Shown: one piece after another, positions 11,101 through 24,495 of the stretch | Layout of the letters: every line of letters starts with the position of its first letter | Position numbering within the stretch: position 1 is the stretch's first letter | NCBI RefSeq assembly: GCF_000002235.5 | Contig: NW_022145601.1 | Span: 27,761,228 to 27,825,227 of the forward strand | DNA from: Strongylocentrotus purpuratus | Lineage: Eukaryota; Echinodermata; Echinoidea; Camarodonta; Strongylocentrotidae | DNA length: 64,000 bases | Direction of reading: 5' to 3' | The notes under the pieces: model-generated | Told to the model about the DNA's origin: nothing | Databases searched by the model: none | What the model saw: only the letters and a program-made list of their open reading frames with translations | Translations under genes and position numbers: made by a program

Positions 11101-13726
11101 CTGAAAGAAGAAAAAATGAACAAAAATATGGTCAGATGAAGTGTAGTGATGTTATCAGTGCAAGTACAGAAAAGTGAAGAAATATTGGCTACAACCTTAA
11201 TACATTCACAAATTTTTCACAGATTTTTCACAGAATGTAAACCCCTTCTAACAATTCTCTTAAATTCAAGTTCAGTACACTATATTATTTCTTCAAATAC
11301 ATGTACTTATTCTTAAAATAATGCCATCAATTTTTAATCACATTTTACATTTCTGAAAGCAATCAAGCCACAAGTCTTTGTGTACCATTAATAATTAAAA
11401 ACAAGTATTCCATCCATTGCAGCTGTAGTATTAGGGTACCTCTCTTAATTTAGAGTCATGGATAATTAAAGAAGCACCATTAATATAATAGTACTGTTAT
11501 AATTTGAATTAAGTATTGATACACACAGATTCTGTGGCACTTGGCACCTTGATTTGTAAACTGAGTACTTACATGTATAAAGAATGCAAATTGCTACACA
11601 AATTTCACATTCTTCAAATTTACATTGTGTAAATATCAGTCTGATACAAGTTTTGAATTTTTTACAAAAAGCATTCAAATACATGTATGTCTTTTTTCTG
11701 GTTTTATTTTACTTTGCTTTTTTGATTTTTTTTTCCAGCTACATTGTAGTACCTGAAACAATTGAATACTTAAGGTATAAATTGTTAGTATCTGAAATTT
11801 AGCATCCTTCTGAGCTACACATGTACATAAAGATCTAGTTTAAAGAAGGGATTAAATGCATGAGCATGGATTTAAAAAAAAAAAGAATCCATCATTCAAA
11901 CCATGAAGTTTTTTCAACTACCAGTACCTATATGTGCAATGTACATGCTATTTCAACCAATTTCCATATTTATTTTTCAACAGGATTATATTCAGTCAAA
12001 CACAGACTGTGATATTTTTTTTAATGTGGAAAAAAACTGAAGTGTCTTCATTTGAGTAGCCAGGCTTTTCCTACTTTGGTCAATAAATTACATTTCCAAT
12101 GTTGCTGGAGCTACATGTATCTTGCCAGCAACCCACTGAATCCATTTGAGATCAGCTCAGTTTGGATTCTCATAGTTTTGACAAACACATACAAAATAAC
12201 TGGATCTACTCAAGTATGTCCAATTCTGAGGAAAAGATTTATGGAATTCTTTTGTGTATGATATGGATGATTGATTTACTCTTGTACATGATTGAAGCAC
12301 TCAATAATGAATTATGTGGGCTTGGAATGCTAAAAACATGATTGGACTACATGTAGTTCCATCCCACAGCCAATACCTTACCCAACCATACTATGCCTCT
12401 ACATGTATATTACAACCTTCAAATGTTATGAGTATACAATATTTATGTTTATAAATGAGTCATTTATATGTACATGTGCATTTATGCTTTAAAGGACTTT
12501 AATAAGTAATATTGTACATTATTTTTAACTTACAAGTAATAAGACTATTGCAGTGGGTAAAAGGAGAAGGGGGTAAGGACATTAGTTTCCTAGAATACAA
12601 TTTTCTTCAGGGGCTCCAAAATTGAGAATGATATGATATAAATTAACCTGAGCCCATCACTGAATAGTTTATGAGAAAATATTGTATATTTATTACAAAA
12701 ATGCTCAATAGTGCAATAACTTTTAATTTTAATATTTATCAGAAAGATAAGTATGCATGTTCCTATTAAAAAGATAATAATTACTGGACATAAACTTTTA
12801 CACAAGGCCTTTAAAGATATACACTGTACAGTAGACCTGTAGTGGTAAAATTGCGGCTCAAGGGTTTTGGGTGCAAAATATCCATTCAATATTGTTTAAA
12901 TATTGCCTTCAGAGGTTTAGATGGTAATACTTCAACCTAAATTTTCAAAAAAGTGCATTCGCAATTTCTATGCAGGCTAGCTCGATATGATAATTTACCA
13001 AACATATCAATAATAGATCTAGTAGGTGTTTTTCTGGCAAAATTTGTATCATCACGTAAAAACATATTCTTTCTTATGATTGGTAATAAGAGCTTCCATT
13101 TCATTTTTTAATAGGGGGGCATTCCAAAACTGGTCTATACCTTTAATTAATGTAGACTAGGGTCTACATGTAGATTCAAGACCTACATTGATATAATTTG
13201 TAACTTTTTTGTAACAAATGAATAAAATGAACTTGATCCACCTCTAGACACAAAATGGAAAGGTCATGTCAAATTTAAATTATAAATCTAAATATGTTAT
13301 ATACTAGGCCTATAAGACCTAAAAATAAAAGTTAGATCAAATTCTAATTTCTATGCTGTAATTTCTTAATGAATGAATTAATGCATGACTGAATGATTTC
13401 ATGTGTAACCGACTAAATGGATGAATGAATGATTGATTTAATAACTTTTTACTTTGAGATTAACAGTAAATAGTCGGTTTAGTTCAAATTTAGACCTTGC
13501 AGTAGTCTACTACAACTAGACTACATGTACAAGTATGACAAGTGAGTGATCGATCCAATGGTAATGCTGTTAAAACTTAAAGTTAGAACAAACTATTAAA
13601 GTAAAGTTATGAATTGAATTGAATGATCACATTAAGTAAAGTTATGAATTGAATTGAATGATCACAAAATGAATTTTCTGCACCCATTATCACTTCCCAC
13701 AGTATAACCAAAGATTTCGACCTAAC
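11101..13726 (-). other. ABCB1-like intron 1 (proximal transcript)
   Basis: AT-rich and without coding homology. A 35-bp tandem duplication lies close to the proximal donor (13601-13666). Otherwise nothing seen. Confidence 0.55.
13601..13666. repeat. 35-bp tandem duplication
   Basis: GTAAAGTTATGAATTGAATT begins at 13601 and again at 13636, and identity continues through GAATGATCACA in both copies. It lies about 60 bp inside the intron after the proximal ABCB1 first exon. Confidence 0.85.
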
Positions 13727-14049
13727 CTATCGGGACGTTGTGAACCATACAATGCCGCAGTCAACCGAGAAGAATGGATAACTAAATCTGAAGCTTCGTC
13801 TACAAGTACAGATTTGCCGGCAAGAGCACGATCGCTCGGAGGTCCCATAGTTGGCACGGCCACGGCTGAGCCACTGCCGCCATCACTACCGGCAGCCGCA
13901 CCCAAACTCGCCGGGTCCAGCGACCCTCCCACAACATCAACATTCTCAGATTTGGTTCCTGTACCGACTCCTTCATGTTGATTTTTTACTCCTCCGTTGT
14001 GTTTTTCCAATAACGAACGTCTCTCAGCATTGTCATCTCTGGCAAACAT
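13727..14049 (-). CDS. ABCB1: ABCB1-like transporter, proximal alternative first coding exon
   Basis: ATG at 14049, then 107 codons plus AG, starting MFARDDNAERRSLLEKHNGG and rich in Gly, Ala, Ser and Asp in the middle. The open frame runs on to a stop at 13690. A GT donor at GATAG|GTTAGG gives phase 2 and joins to exon 2 as QRPDR-PQQNRTK. The donor consensus is weak; no other nearby GT gives the required phase. This cytosolic N-terminal extension is far longer than the roughly 40 residues before TM1 in vertebrate P-glycoproteins and has no recognisable domain. The codon pattern looks coding and the GC content exceeds the flanks. It could be the main start, or a separate promoter's isoform next to the distal exon at 37895-38001. 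Confidence 0.72.
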
Positions 14050-15209
14050 TTTTCCAATTTCTAGTTGGCATACCTTACTCGAACAAGAACTTCATTAGAC
14101 ACGACGTAGATTAGTGCTGGGGTTAAAATTTAAAATAAGATCGCAGCTAAGTTGTTGTTGGGTTTTTAGGCTGTATATGAAAAAGATTACTTTTCGGCCT
14201 GGCAATGATGATTAGATGGCGCTGTTTCTTTTTTTCTGGCTCAAATATTGATTCAGTGAATTTCACAGCTTCCGTTCAATCGATGGTGTGGGCAATAATT
14301 TAGGAGTCGACCAAGAACAGGGTGCGAGACTCAATACATTTACTGTGCAGTGCTACACTACATTTTTCCTTTCCTTCCTCGCCGAGAGAGAGAAGGTGAA
14401 CATAAAATCCCGGGCATGAAATAATATAAATACAAATTAAAACTTTGACTTTAGGCCTATTATATAATTAACAAAAACAAAATATAAATACAATTTGCTC
14501 TTGCAAAGTTAGTAACAAAAGAGGGGGTACTCTCGTTTCACTACAAAAGCCACAACAACAAAAAGCGGTTACGAGCCTATTTTTTAAAATCATATCAATG
14601 CTTAGTAGGCCTAATGCATGCTAGTTCGTCTTTTTCTTAAAGGCCAATATTCAACACCTTAAAGAGTCTCTATAATACAAGAACATTTAACGATTGGGAA
14701 GAATAATACTTTTTTTTAGGGGGGGGGGGGGAGAATGAACATTTTGTTTTACTTTTCTTATTTAAAAAGGCGAGGAATGACTCTAAAGATATAAAGAGGT
14801 AGTCAATTTTAAAAACGTATTTCCTACATTACAGGTGTTGTATACTCTCAAAAGTTACCTATTTAATCTCTCGTCCTTTTTTAAAAGAGGCAGGTTTTCT
14901 TCTTTTTCCATTTTCTTTACTATAAATTAGTTATTTTAAATTCGATTTTGACAACAGTCAGGGAATTTAATGTAAATGTATGTAATGAATTCCGGTCCAT
15001 GAAATTTAAGATTTTTCATGTGAAATGAATAGCTTGTTTGCACATTGTAACTATGGTTGTATAAATTATTGATCTAAACAGCACTATGCTCGCTTCGTCA
15101 CGTTCTCTTTTGTATACAAAAATGACTAAAATAATATCAAGTGACAGCTGCTATACTTTTCCTGGTAGTATAAACACTTTATTTAAATACAATACAAATC
15201 ACATTTCTC

Positions 15210-15213
15210 TTTG

Positions 15214-15254
<41 letters not shown>

Positions 15255-15330
15255 CTCTCTCTCCCCTTCGCGCGCGCTCTCTCCCTATCCCTCTCTCTTT
15301 TATTCTCTCTCTCTCTCTCTTTATCTCTTC
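15210..15330. repeat. (CT)n microsatellite, interrupted
   Basis: Pure CT from about 15217 to 15250, then imperfect CT-rich sequence to 15330. Open frames reading Ser-Leu or Arg-Glu repeats here are artefacts. Confidence 0.95.
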
Positions 15331-16079
15331 CTCGATATGTTTCTTCTACTTCACTACATTTATGTTCTATATCTCTTCCTCCTTTTTGCTTATTGTCCAC
15401 GTTTCGTTTAGTATATATATAATACATTTACATAAAACGTTTATAAACTGGAAATTCACTAAAACTCAACTAATGACCAAGGTATCGTCGTTATTCTAGT
15501 TATTATTGTTTGTTTTGTTGTTTAGTTTCTTTTTAAAATAATAATAAATAAACGAATAAATGAATGAGTTTATTCATTAGTTAATTAAAAAAAAACTTAC
15601 GAAAACACGAATAATGACATCTGTATTGGTAATCTTCTGATGAAGGCTTGTCTATACATTAAAATCCTTACAAACAAACAAACAAGAACATGCATGCAGA
15701 GGGAGAGCTTTATATTCTGCAGGTTTGCTGTAATATCGTTCTAATGGAAGTCCAATCATTATGAATGTGATTTCTCCTCTAATTAGATTTCAACTATTAA
15801 GGTTTGTTCATGCTCTCCTTGGTCGAAATATTATCTCTCTTCTCGTTATACGCGATAGATCTAATTTGGGAAATTGGATGTATACTCTATAATTTATGTA
15901 TGACAATGATGTATTATGACTGCTACCTGGTATTTTATATGCTCCCACCATAATTAATATGTTCATGATTATATTTTCTAATGGCTCCATTTCGTCATAG
16001 TAAGGTACCTGTATAGATGCAAAATGATAATACAACGAACAAAACTATGTGTATGACTGTCGGCTTACCAAAGACACTA

Positions 16080-16210
16080 GCTGAGAGGCAATGTGAGGTT
16101 CGGAAAGAGGGAGAGGAGAGTGAGGAAAATGGGGTAATATAAGGAGAGAGAGAGAGAGGGGTGAAAAAAGAGAGGGGGTGGGGAGAGGAGAGTGAGAGAG
16201 AGAGAGAGAG
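16080..16210. repeat. (GA)n-rich tract
   Basis: Interrupted GAGAGA sequence on the plus strand; no coding potential. Confidence 0.9.
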
Positions 16211-16753
16211 GTGAGAAGAGAAGGGGTATTCATATTGGGGGAAACAAAAAGAGATTTAAAGCCATGAAAGACAAGATTGCTCTGAAATGTACATTTATAT
16301 CTATTGCTCATAATTCAATTAAATTCAATTCAATTGAAATGAAACAGGTGGTTGCTATAATAATAAAAGAACGTAAGAGATGTTGTTACTGAAATCATAT
16401 GGTAGAATCTTTTTTTTTCCACGCATGTCATTGCACATCCTTTAAGCCTGTATGAAGTGTTGGTATGTGAAAAGATTTCTACCAACAAGGTGTTTTCAAG
16501 ATAACTGGCTGGCACAATGGACAACAATCTCGTTGAAGATGATCAAAGGTTTCATAGAGGGTCATGGTACGAGTGGTAACGATGCCTTGTTACCAGCCAT
16601 ATAGCTATAAGAAGACTTTCGAATAGATAATGAAAAGAAAGAAAGAGACAAATCAACAGAAACACGTGAAAAAGGGAAAGGAACATACGACGGACATAAT
16701 ATGACCCCTTTATTATTAAAAAAATATTATTATTGTAATCACCATCGTCATCA

Positions 16754-16809
16754 GTAACACAACAGCAAAGAGTATGGTGCTGTAACACAACAGCAAAGAG
16801 TATGGTGCT
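16754..16809. repeat. 28-bp tandem duplication
   Basis: GTAACACAACAGCAAAGAGT starts at 16754 and again at 16782, followed each time by ATGGTGCT. The two copies appear identical, so the duplication is recent. Confidence 0.9.
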
Positions 16810-17504
16810 GAGGCAGTAAAGAGAAAATCTTGAAGATTCTCCCTCATAATGTATTAATTACAATGCTTACAAAATTGTTTTTTTTTTTTTTTCTTTGAGG
16901 TACCCTTTGTGTGTGCTCCTTTTTATTCAGAAAGTGCCCCTTTTTTGGTGCCACCCTTCCCCCTCTTTGAAATACGCTCCGGCGCCCCTGGGAAGCTTTA
17001 TCACTCCTAACAATTTCCATGTCTCGGTTGAAAAAACACTCCCTTAGCCTTTGAGGTAGGCTATATTATAAGACGATTCATGGTGAAGTAGGGCTTGTCG
17101 TGATGACCTCTTCAGAGTTCAATTCCATAAGAAACCCTGATGTGAATTTGAGCAGACGTTGACAGCCGTATAAAATGTTTCCAAATATTTGCCTCAATTA
17201 TTTTATGTCAAGATGCATAGCGTCATCTGCTAAAAGGTAGGTACAGGGACAGGTCAGTGGAAAGCATGACAGTGACTGTGGAATAGTCACATCTTGATCA
17301 TCGATTTTGTATGCGAGTCTCTAGTTGGATATTTCTTTCCATCCCTGATTACTTTAAGGTTATCACCATAGGGGAACAGGGCGAAGGGGAAGTTGGAACG
17401 ATGTTCCTAATAAAACGAAAATATTATACAGTCACAATATTGTGATTATTCTAAAGCTACGCTGTAGACCACCATGCATTGCATTATTATAGAGATACCG
17501 ACTG

Positions 17505-17624
17505 CTTCGAGAGGCCTGGCTGTTTTATGGGCTCGAGAGAACGCGCTTACCCAGGCGCGCCGAGGGGTCATGGCAAGATGTGCAAGTTCTAGAGAGCCTA
17601 TAAATCAGCCAGACCTCTTTTATA
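17505..17624. repeat. GC-rich imperfect foldback
   Basis: AGAGGCCTGGCTG near 17505 pairs imperfectly with CAGCCAGACCTCTTTT near 17610, and GGGCTC..AGAAC pairs with AGTTCT..GAGCC inside. Total about 120 bp, distinctly GC-richer than the neighbourhood. A small MITE or a structured RNA are both possible. Confidence 0.45.
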
Positions 17625-17949
17625 TGCCGAATTCAAACACAAATCTACCAAGAATTTCTTACCTTATCCTTTTATTGAGTAAAGATTGGTTAATACATCA
17701 CGGAAAATCTGAGAAACTGTCTGTTTGTCTTTGCTGGAAAAATGACTGAAATTTTCGAATGGTTAGGAATTGCAAACAAAAGGCACTGTATGGTGTCCGC
17801 GCTCGCTCAAAGAACATTCTAACACGTAAACCAATGGGTATCGCAGCAAAATTTAACTATTTGCATGGTAACCGGAATTTTGAGGGATCTCACTTTTGGC
17901 AATTTTCGTTGCTTTACGGGAATGGCTAAAATCACGACTCCAATTTCGA

Positions 17950-17990
17950 CCAATCAGATGGCTGGATTTCTTAAGCGAAGTATAAAATAA
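17950..17990 (+). promoter_or_regulatory. CCAAT plus TATA-like promoter motif
   Basis: CCAATCAG at 17950 is followed 24 bp later by TATAAAATAA at 17981, a spacing seen in pol II core promoters. No convincing open frame or snRNA follows in the next 400 bp, so this may be a chance pair or a decayed promoter. Confidence 0.22.
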
Positions 17991-18369
17991 AGGCTATATT
18001 GCGTTCATTGTTTTCCATTTAAGTTTCCCCTTTTCAATGAAAAAAACTAAAAACAACGTACAAATCCGCTTTCGGTGTGGCGGTGTACCCGGGGTTACAA
18101 CGAGAAGTGGTGAATAATGTAGATATTATAGATAATACTGAAGCTCCATACATTTTCGCTAATATCTTGTCAATTTCGCTATTATTAGCTCAGTTTGTGA
18201 CCACGTTGTACATGTAGTTATATATATTTTTTAATGGTATCATCGTCATTTCAATTAATGTAAAGTATATCACTCCGAACATTCTTTCCCATTTGTATAG
18301 TACTTCTAAAGGTTACCGAAGTCTTCTAAGCATGGGCCACAATCCATTTTGGTTAAACGGAACGTTTAT

Positions 18370-18402
18370 TACCCCCCCCCCCCCCACACACACACACACA
18401 CC
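18370..18402. repeat. C tract followed by (CA)n
   Basis: About 14 C followed by CACACA repeats. Confidence 0.95.
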
Positions 18403-18733
18403 TTTTCCCCGATATCTTTCACAGGCCCTGCTTTCATCAGTATTCACATGAATCACAATAGTCTGCCTTGAAAACATTCTATAATCACTTCAGCACCACA
18501 ACCCATAGTGTATTTAGAAACCGTGTGAATGGCTAACCCTTGTGATTGATCTGTCTTGCTGTGCCTTGTACATTGAAGGGGCTATTATAAAATAAAACCT
18601 CTTATTGCGCGCTAGAGAGAAAAATTGTACATTAAAACCATTGTGAGGATGAAATTTCCCGCTGCTATACGCAGTGTCGATGAATCAATTAGCCGCGGCT
18701 TTGTATATCATGCATGATGAATTATATTCCAGA

Positions 18734-18738
<5 letters not shown>

Positions 18739-18767
<29 letters not shown>
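18739..18767. repeat. (GA)n microsatellite
   Basis: Pure GAGAGA run of about 28 bp. Confidence 0.95.
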
Positions 18768-19898
18768 CAGGACCAATTATTATTTCAAGACAACTTGCAT
18801 AATATCTGGGGCCATAAATAACCAGTATAATGTGAAATATACATGTTCTTGTAATTACATGGGTTATAAAGCCATGCACGGATACAAAGACAGATTGCTA
18901 CGGTACAATCTAAACAAATCTAAAGTATTGTCTTTTAATTAAAATGTCATTCGTCCAGTCAAAATAAAATATAATTCTTTACCAGTATTACTAGACATGC
19001 ATGCCATGACTCCCAGGAGAAAGTAAAATCTTTCGAGAAAAACAAAATGAAATAGTCATTGATAATTATACTTGTTGTTATCAGAATGAAGCAAAGATGT
19101 AAACGTTGCATAATTATTTTACGACATGCATGGTAAAATTTCAACAACAACAAAACCGCTTCTTTGAGCTTTACAAATCCTTTTGTACAGTTCGATGGGC
19201 TACATTATTAAACTGCATTGAATAGTTATAAAAGCGAAGCTTGGCGGCTCTTGAAAATGTTGCCGACTCTGCAGTGTTTTGTGCAGAGTAAATATATCTT
19301 GTAATAAATCAAATTTGATTTCAAAGTTCAGATCCATATGTATTGTCTGATATATACCGGGCTGGCTTACAATAAATATTGAGAGAGATGTATTCTTTTA
19401 ACCTCAATATAAAGGGGCTAAACTAATTGATGTGTGATATTATACCATCATCACTTGAATTCACTTCATAACCAAAGTTATCAGAATATTGCACCTTGGA
19501 ACTCATCGGCATATCATACCTAATTCAGCCTGGAAGTGAGACTAAATGAGCATAATGATCGAATAGATGTGATATAAGATTGACACGTTCTAAAAAGGTG
19601 ATGCCCTTTAGAATGCTATGCATGCGAAACAGGCAGGAAAGATACAACAGACAGAAGCATAGCATTTTACTTACATAACATCTTCAACAGTATATAGGAA
19701 CTGCATGCGCACACAATTAGCACTTCCCGGTGATTAGCATTCATTGTGCTGAAACAGGCCGTCTTTTATCATAATATGTATATTACCTAATTAGGCCTAC
19801 AATCAATCATTGTATTAAAAAGAACCAAAGCAAAAATAATAATTCGGTAATGGTCGGTAGCTTCAGGGTTTCCCCTGCAAACTGTTCCATACCTAGAC

Positions 19899-19922
19899 GG
19901 GGGGGGGGGGGGGGGGGGGGGG
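19899..19922. repeat. 24-base G tract
   Basis: The longest uninterrupted G run in the window; its exact length may be affected by sequencing. Confidence 0.9.
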
Positions 19923-21996
19923 ATACCGCTTCATAAGTGGGCGTGGCATGATGCTCATAATATCAATTGGCAGTAGTTTCTCCACAATGTAAAATGTGAG
20001 TCAAACAAATAAAGCCCATATTATTTTAAGCCTCAACATCTATTCTAAAAAAAAAAAATTAACCGACATATTTCACAATGAATACTTAATAATATGTTTA
20101 ATTAATGTAGGCCAGTCGCGTCTACATCCAAATTACAATGACCAAGTTGTCAATCAAAGAAAACAAAGTAATTAAAGGTTATTTTATTTTTTATTTTATC
20201 TTTTATATAGTGATTACAATTTTCTTTAGGATTGAATCTCTCTTTATAGCGAGTCACTGTTTTGAACGCTACCTTCCAACGGAGGGTGAGTGGGTGAATC
20301 CTTGTCATTATCGAGTTGTTAAATAGAGACAGTCATCTACAGTATAGGAAACAACAGTAGGTAATAGCAGGAAAGTGTGTTTTATGGGAAGAACTAGCAA
20401 ATTAGAAATGACAACTTTTACGTTTTCATAAAAGCAGGTCTTATGTTTCCCCGTGCCATTCAAGCGACATGATTCTTAATCCATACAAGCAAGATGATCA
20501 CTTAGGCCTACTTTATCATCAAAACATTACATGTCACGTGCACATGAAAGCGACACAATTCAAGTAGTTCTTTTGTTTTCATAACATTAATTTTGTTGTT
20601 GTTTAAAAAGGGTTATGCATGAGTGAATTACATCCGAAATATAGACCCTACCTTTTAAACACTATCCGAAGTATAGCTTTTTTTAAAGGTAGTTAACAAC
20701 AATTTAATATCTGATTAACAAAGAGTGCTGCCTCCAAACCCTATTCAAATGAATTCGCTTTGGCTTCACTGACGTGAGTATAATTTGACCACAATTTGAA
20801 TGGATTTTCTATGATTAAGTTATTTCTCATATACAATCGACTGTTTTTTTCTTCTAATATACGACATCAAGTACTATCACCAAGACAACCATGGCGGAAG
20901 GCCACGGAGGCGAAAAACGTACCGTAAATCAACGAATGTATACATGTACACTGTATGTAAACAATGTCAGGTACAAGATAAGAATCGTGAAACAAGTACG
21001 ACTACCGTGTAACTTGGGTTATCGAACAAACTTAACATTATTAAATTGACAATTTCTTCAATGTTTTGGGGAAACACAAGTAGCAAGCCTTGTGTGCCGA
21101 GTGCTAGAGTAGCTTCTGAAGTTATCATAAATCATAAATACTAGCACGCCATATTGTAAACGAATTATCTGTTGATATTGGAAGAAAAAAAAACTAACAT
21201 CCTCACAAAGCAAAAGCTTAATCAAACTGATATAAACTTGTATCGGGTCATAATGGAAAAGAGAGGCTAGATTTTTAACATGAAAATAATATAATTCCAT
21301 ATATAAGCCAAAAACTGTAAGTATGGTTAATTGTCCACTAGAACAGCACGAGAAGGACATGATTATTATCATAATCAATATCAATATCATTAAACGGATT
21401 GTTTGTAAATATCCAAAAACAAACATCATATATCATCAGGGCCAAAAACAAAAATCTTATTACATTTCGTTGTGATAACAAGCAAGTACATCCGCTATTC
21501 TTTGCAGAATAATTGTGTGCACAACTCAAGCGTGAGTATCTGTGTGCAACCATAGCAACGACACGTTCGGTTCCCACTTTACACGACGTTTACAAGTTCC
21601 CTTGTGGTACCATTATATATGTGATTAGTACGCAGAAACCAGAGAACATCATTCTTCTCTGTGAATTACAAATTTACTAGAATGTATAAAGAAATGTCAT
21701 TGGAAGGGGGAGGGAAAAAAACATTTATATGGGTAAGTCCGTACATGTTTTAGCATTTTGTGTTTCTTTTAAATCGGTGTGGCTAAATCCCTTTGCCCAA
21801 TTGGTTTTACCCACCCACCCCCTCCAATAAAAAAAAAAAATCTAGAAAAGTCCCTGCTGCTATTAAGGCGACCGTTAATAAGATATATAGAGCAACATTT
21901 TTTTAATACAATAGTTTGAGGACCGGGGGAGAGGCTTGATCAAATGGACTAATGTACGCCATTTAAAGAACCTCGATATCGAAAATAAGATCATTT

Positions 21997-22143
21997 ATAT
22001 AATATTAGATGGCTTTGAGTGTGATACAAGAATATAATGCTCGAGCTACACGTATGACAATATTGGACGAGTCAAAGACAAGTCCAATATTGTCATAGCG
22101 AGAGCAATATATCACACGAACACAAAGCCATATAATATTATCA
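21997..22143. repeat. 147-bp foldback with perfect 16-bp core stem
   Basis: The core TATGACAATATTGGAC (22053) pairs perfectly with GTCCAATATTGTCATA (22082). Outer arms ATGGCTTTG..GTGTGAT and ATCACAC..CAAAGCCAT with ATAATATTA pair further out. This is a near-full palindrome, typical of a small MITE. Confidence 0.7.
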
Positions 22144-22534
22144 TAATTATTATCTATATCACGCTGAATAGCGAAATTTCAAAATTTGGTAAAAATTAAA
22201 AAAAAAAAATATATGGCTTTTCAAAATATTTATAAGGTGTTTATTTTCTCAATACCAGAGCCAGTATTATAATCAAAAGCATGCAATTTAAATCATACTG
22301 ACTTGACATCACATTCAGAATAATCAAAATACAATTCAAAAGTATCATTCCTATTTATCATCAATTGCTAAACAAAACAACTCTTTCATACATTTCCTTC
22401 TTCATTAAAAAAATAATAGAAATAATAATAATGATTAAACACTTAGTCATTTCACATTCCTTTTTTTCCTTTCATAAACGCTTTATCTGTTGAAGTAAAC
22501 AAAAAAAATAAATGCTTGTACATGAAATAGTTGA

Positions 22535-22593
22535 AGTGCCCGGGTGACTGAGCAATTGATACGAAAACAATATTGGTCAGTCATCCGGGCACT
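22535..22593. repeat. Pre-miRNA-sized hairpin
   Basis: AGTGCCCGGGTGACTGA at 22535 pairs with TCAGTCATCCGGGCACT ending at 22593, with one mismatch. A second short helix (CAAT/ATTG) continues towards the loop, and ATAG/CTAT pair outside. It could be an RNA hairpin or a MITE core. Confidence 0.5.
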
Positions 22594-24209
22594 GCGCTAT
22601 AGATATTGAACACACTGATGTATTGTACCACTTGAAAAACTTATTATAGATAATAATGGGTGATATTTGCCAAAGCAAAGTACATGTTAACATGCCAAAT
22701 GATACACAAGAGAGCCAGCAGGTCATGACTGTTATCATTGTTTAAAATTCTGCGAAGAAGCGTGTGACAAAACAGGAAAATTGTTTTGATAAGGATGGAG
22801 GATTAGAAAATTGGCAAATTGTCAGCAATTATTGACATGGAAAATTGAAGTGAATATGGTCTTGCTCCAGAAATATGGGAGTTACGATTTATGTACGAAA
22901 TAAAAGTCTATCAGTAAAATGGGAATTCATGCACCTTTATATCTAGTTGGTTTTGATAGAAGCAGAAAATAAGCGCAACAGGTCAGTGTTTGAGCAAAAT
23001 AATTACTACTACTTCAACTTCTACTACTACTAACTAGTACTATACTATACTACTACTTTTTTCATTTTACTTTTAGAGCCAAACAGTAGATTAGCCATTA
23101 GTCATAACTTCATAAGCGACCGAGCACTTCAAATAATATATGCAACCATTTGCTCGCAGACTTTTTTAATAATGGTTTTGCCTGACACTCTCCCTCTCCC
23201 ATCCGCACTAAGTGATACTCGATTTTCAATTCAGTATACCCCCCCCCCCTTTTTTTTTCCCCCTTCTCTTAACGCTTTGCAAGTTGCTCGGATTTGTACA
23301 GTTAATGTTTGCGGAATATCATTTATTACAAGGAAAGGTGTGACACCCCTATACAGCGACAGTCCTGCCTGTCTCCCCCATCTTTTATCTATATCATATC
23401 ATAATCATTATCCTTGTTTCCCTTTCGCAGCGCATGCTCTCCGATAAGCTCATCTCCCCTTTCCTTTCCTAAATTCGATTTCTTAATATCTCTGTATTTT
23501 GCTGTCCTCGTTATGCCCATTTTATTATCTTAACCAATAATCTCTTCAGCATCTTCACTGCACCATTCACTATAACCATGGAGAATCTCCATGCTATGAC
23601 ATACTGGTGGTAATCAAATAATGAGGATAATGCAATCACAACACTGTGTATCCACTCAATCTAATCAAAATGAGGCGGCTACTTTCAGCAGTACTCAATG
23701 ACCTTCTGCATATAAAACTTTGATATAGATGCTCTGTAGCATGTTCTCCGACACCCTACCTTTAGCCCTATGTACATGTACATGTATATGGGCAAGTTCT
23801 CGTGCAGGTGAAATTCTGTGAAACGCATAGCTTTCTCTTTTTGATTTCTTAGAAGAAAACCATAGCAAAAAGGATTGCACGTGAAATGATTAAAAATTGT
23901 TTACGTTCAATGAATCCCAACCTAATATACCGTATGTTGTGTCATCTCATTTCTCGTTCATGCATCAATAAATTGTGTTCTATTGTTCATGATTTATGGC
24001 AAGATTAATAATAAATCTGATATAATTTTGATGAGTTATAACCCACACAATACTCAACAGTCAAGAATACTATCCTGACTGACTTTACCTACTCGAATTT
24101 TTCAAGAAAAATGATATTCAGAACAGCTTTTCGATACTTTAAGATTGTTTAACAGCACTGTACAGCAGCACCCATAACAACAGCAATGATAATATTTCTA
24201 ATAATGATA

Positions 24210-24495
24210 ATATGACCATGACCATATCTGCTCATCCAGTCAAGAAGCCTTAAGGGTTCTGGAAAAGAAACTTGAGCTGACATTAATACCGTTTCGCCAA
24301 AAGGAGAAAGTCAAATTGAAACGTTCTATAGAAAAAGAACAACAAGAAAAACTTAAGGCGAAATGCCTACATGATGGCCACCATGAGGAACATTCACATC
24401 GGCATTCTGTGAACAAAAAGGATACCCATACATGGTTGAAGTTTGTTGGTCTCAAAGATGAAACAGAAAACTCGGGCATGTATCAATCCTTTTTA
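24210..24495 (+). pseudogene. LINE reverse transcriptase C-terminal fragment, left part
   Basis: From about 24237 a single frame reads SQEALRVLEKKLELTLIPFR, then SIEKEQQEKLKAKCLHDGHH and HTWLKFVGLKDETENSG. The W-L-K/R-x-G-x-L-K-x-E-T-E pattern is that of the region after the polymerase core in many invertebrate LINE ORFs, just before the AAQDQ...CRMC-type zinc motif. The frame is interrupted by a 226-bp MITE at 24496. Upstream RT motifs are missing, so this is a 5'-truncated dead copy. The exact clade is not determinable by eye. Confidence 0.6.

Noticed and set aside
15086-15499. Ser-Leu rich and Arg-Glu rich frames
   Set aside because: Translation of a (CT)n/(GA)n microsatellite.
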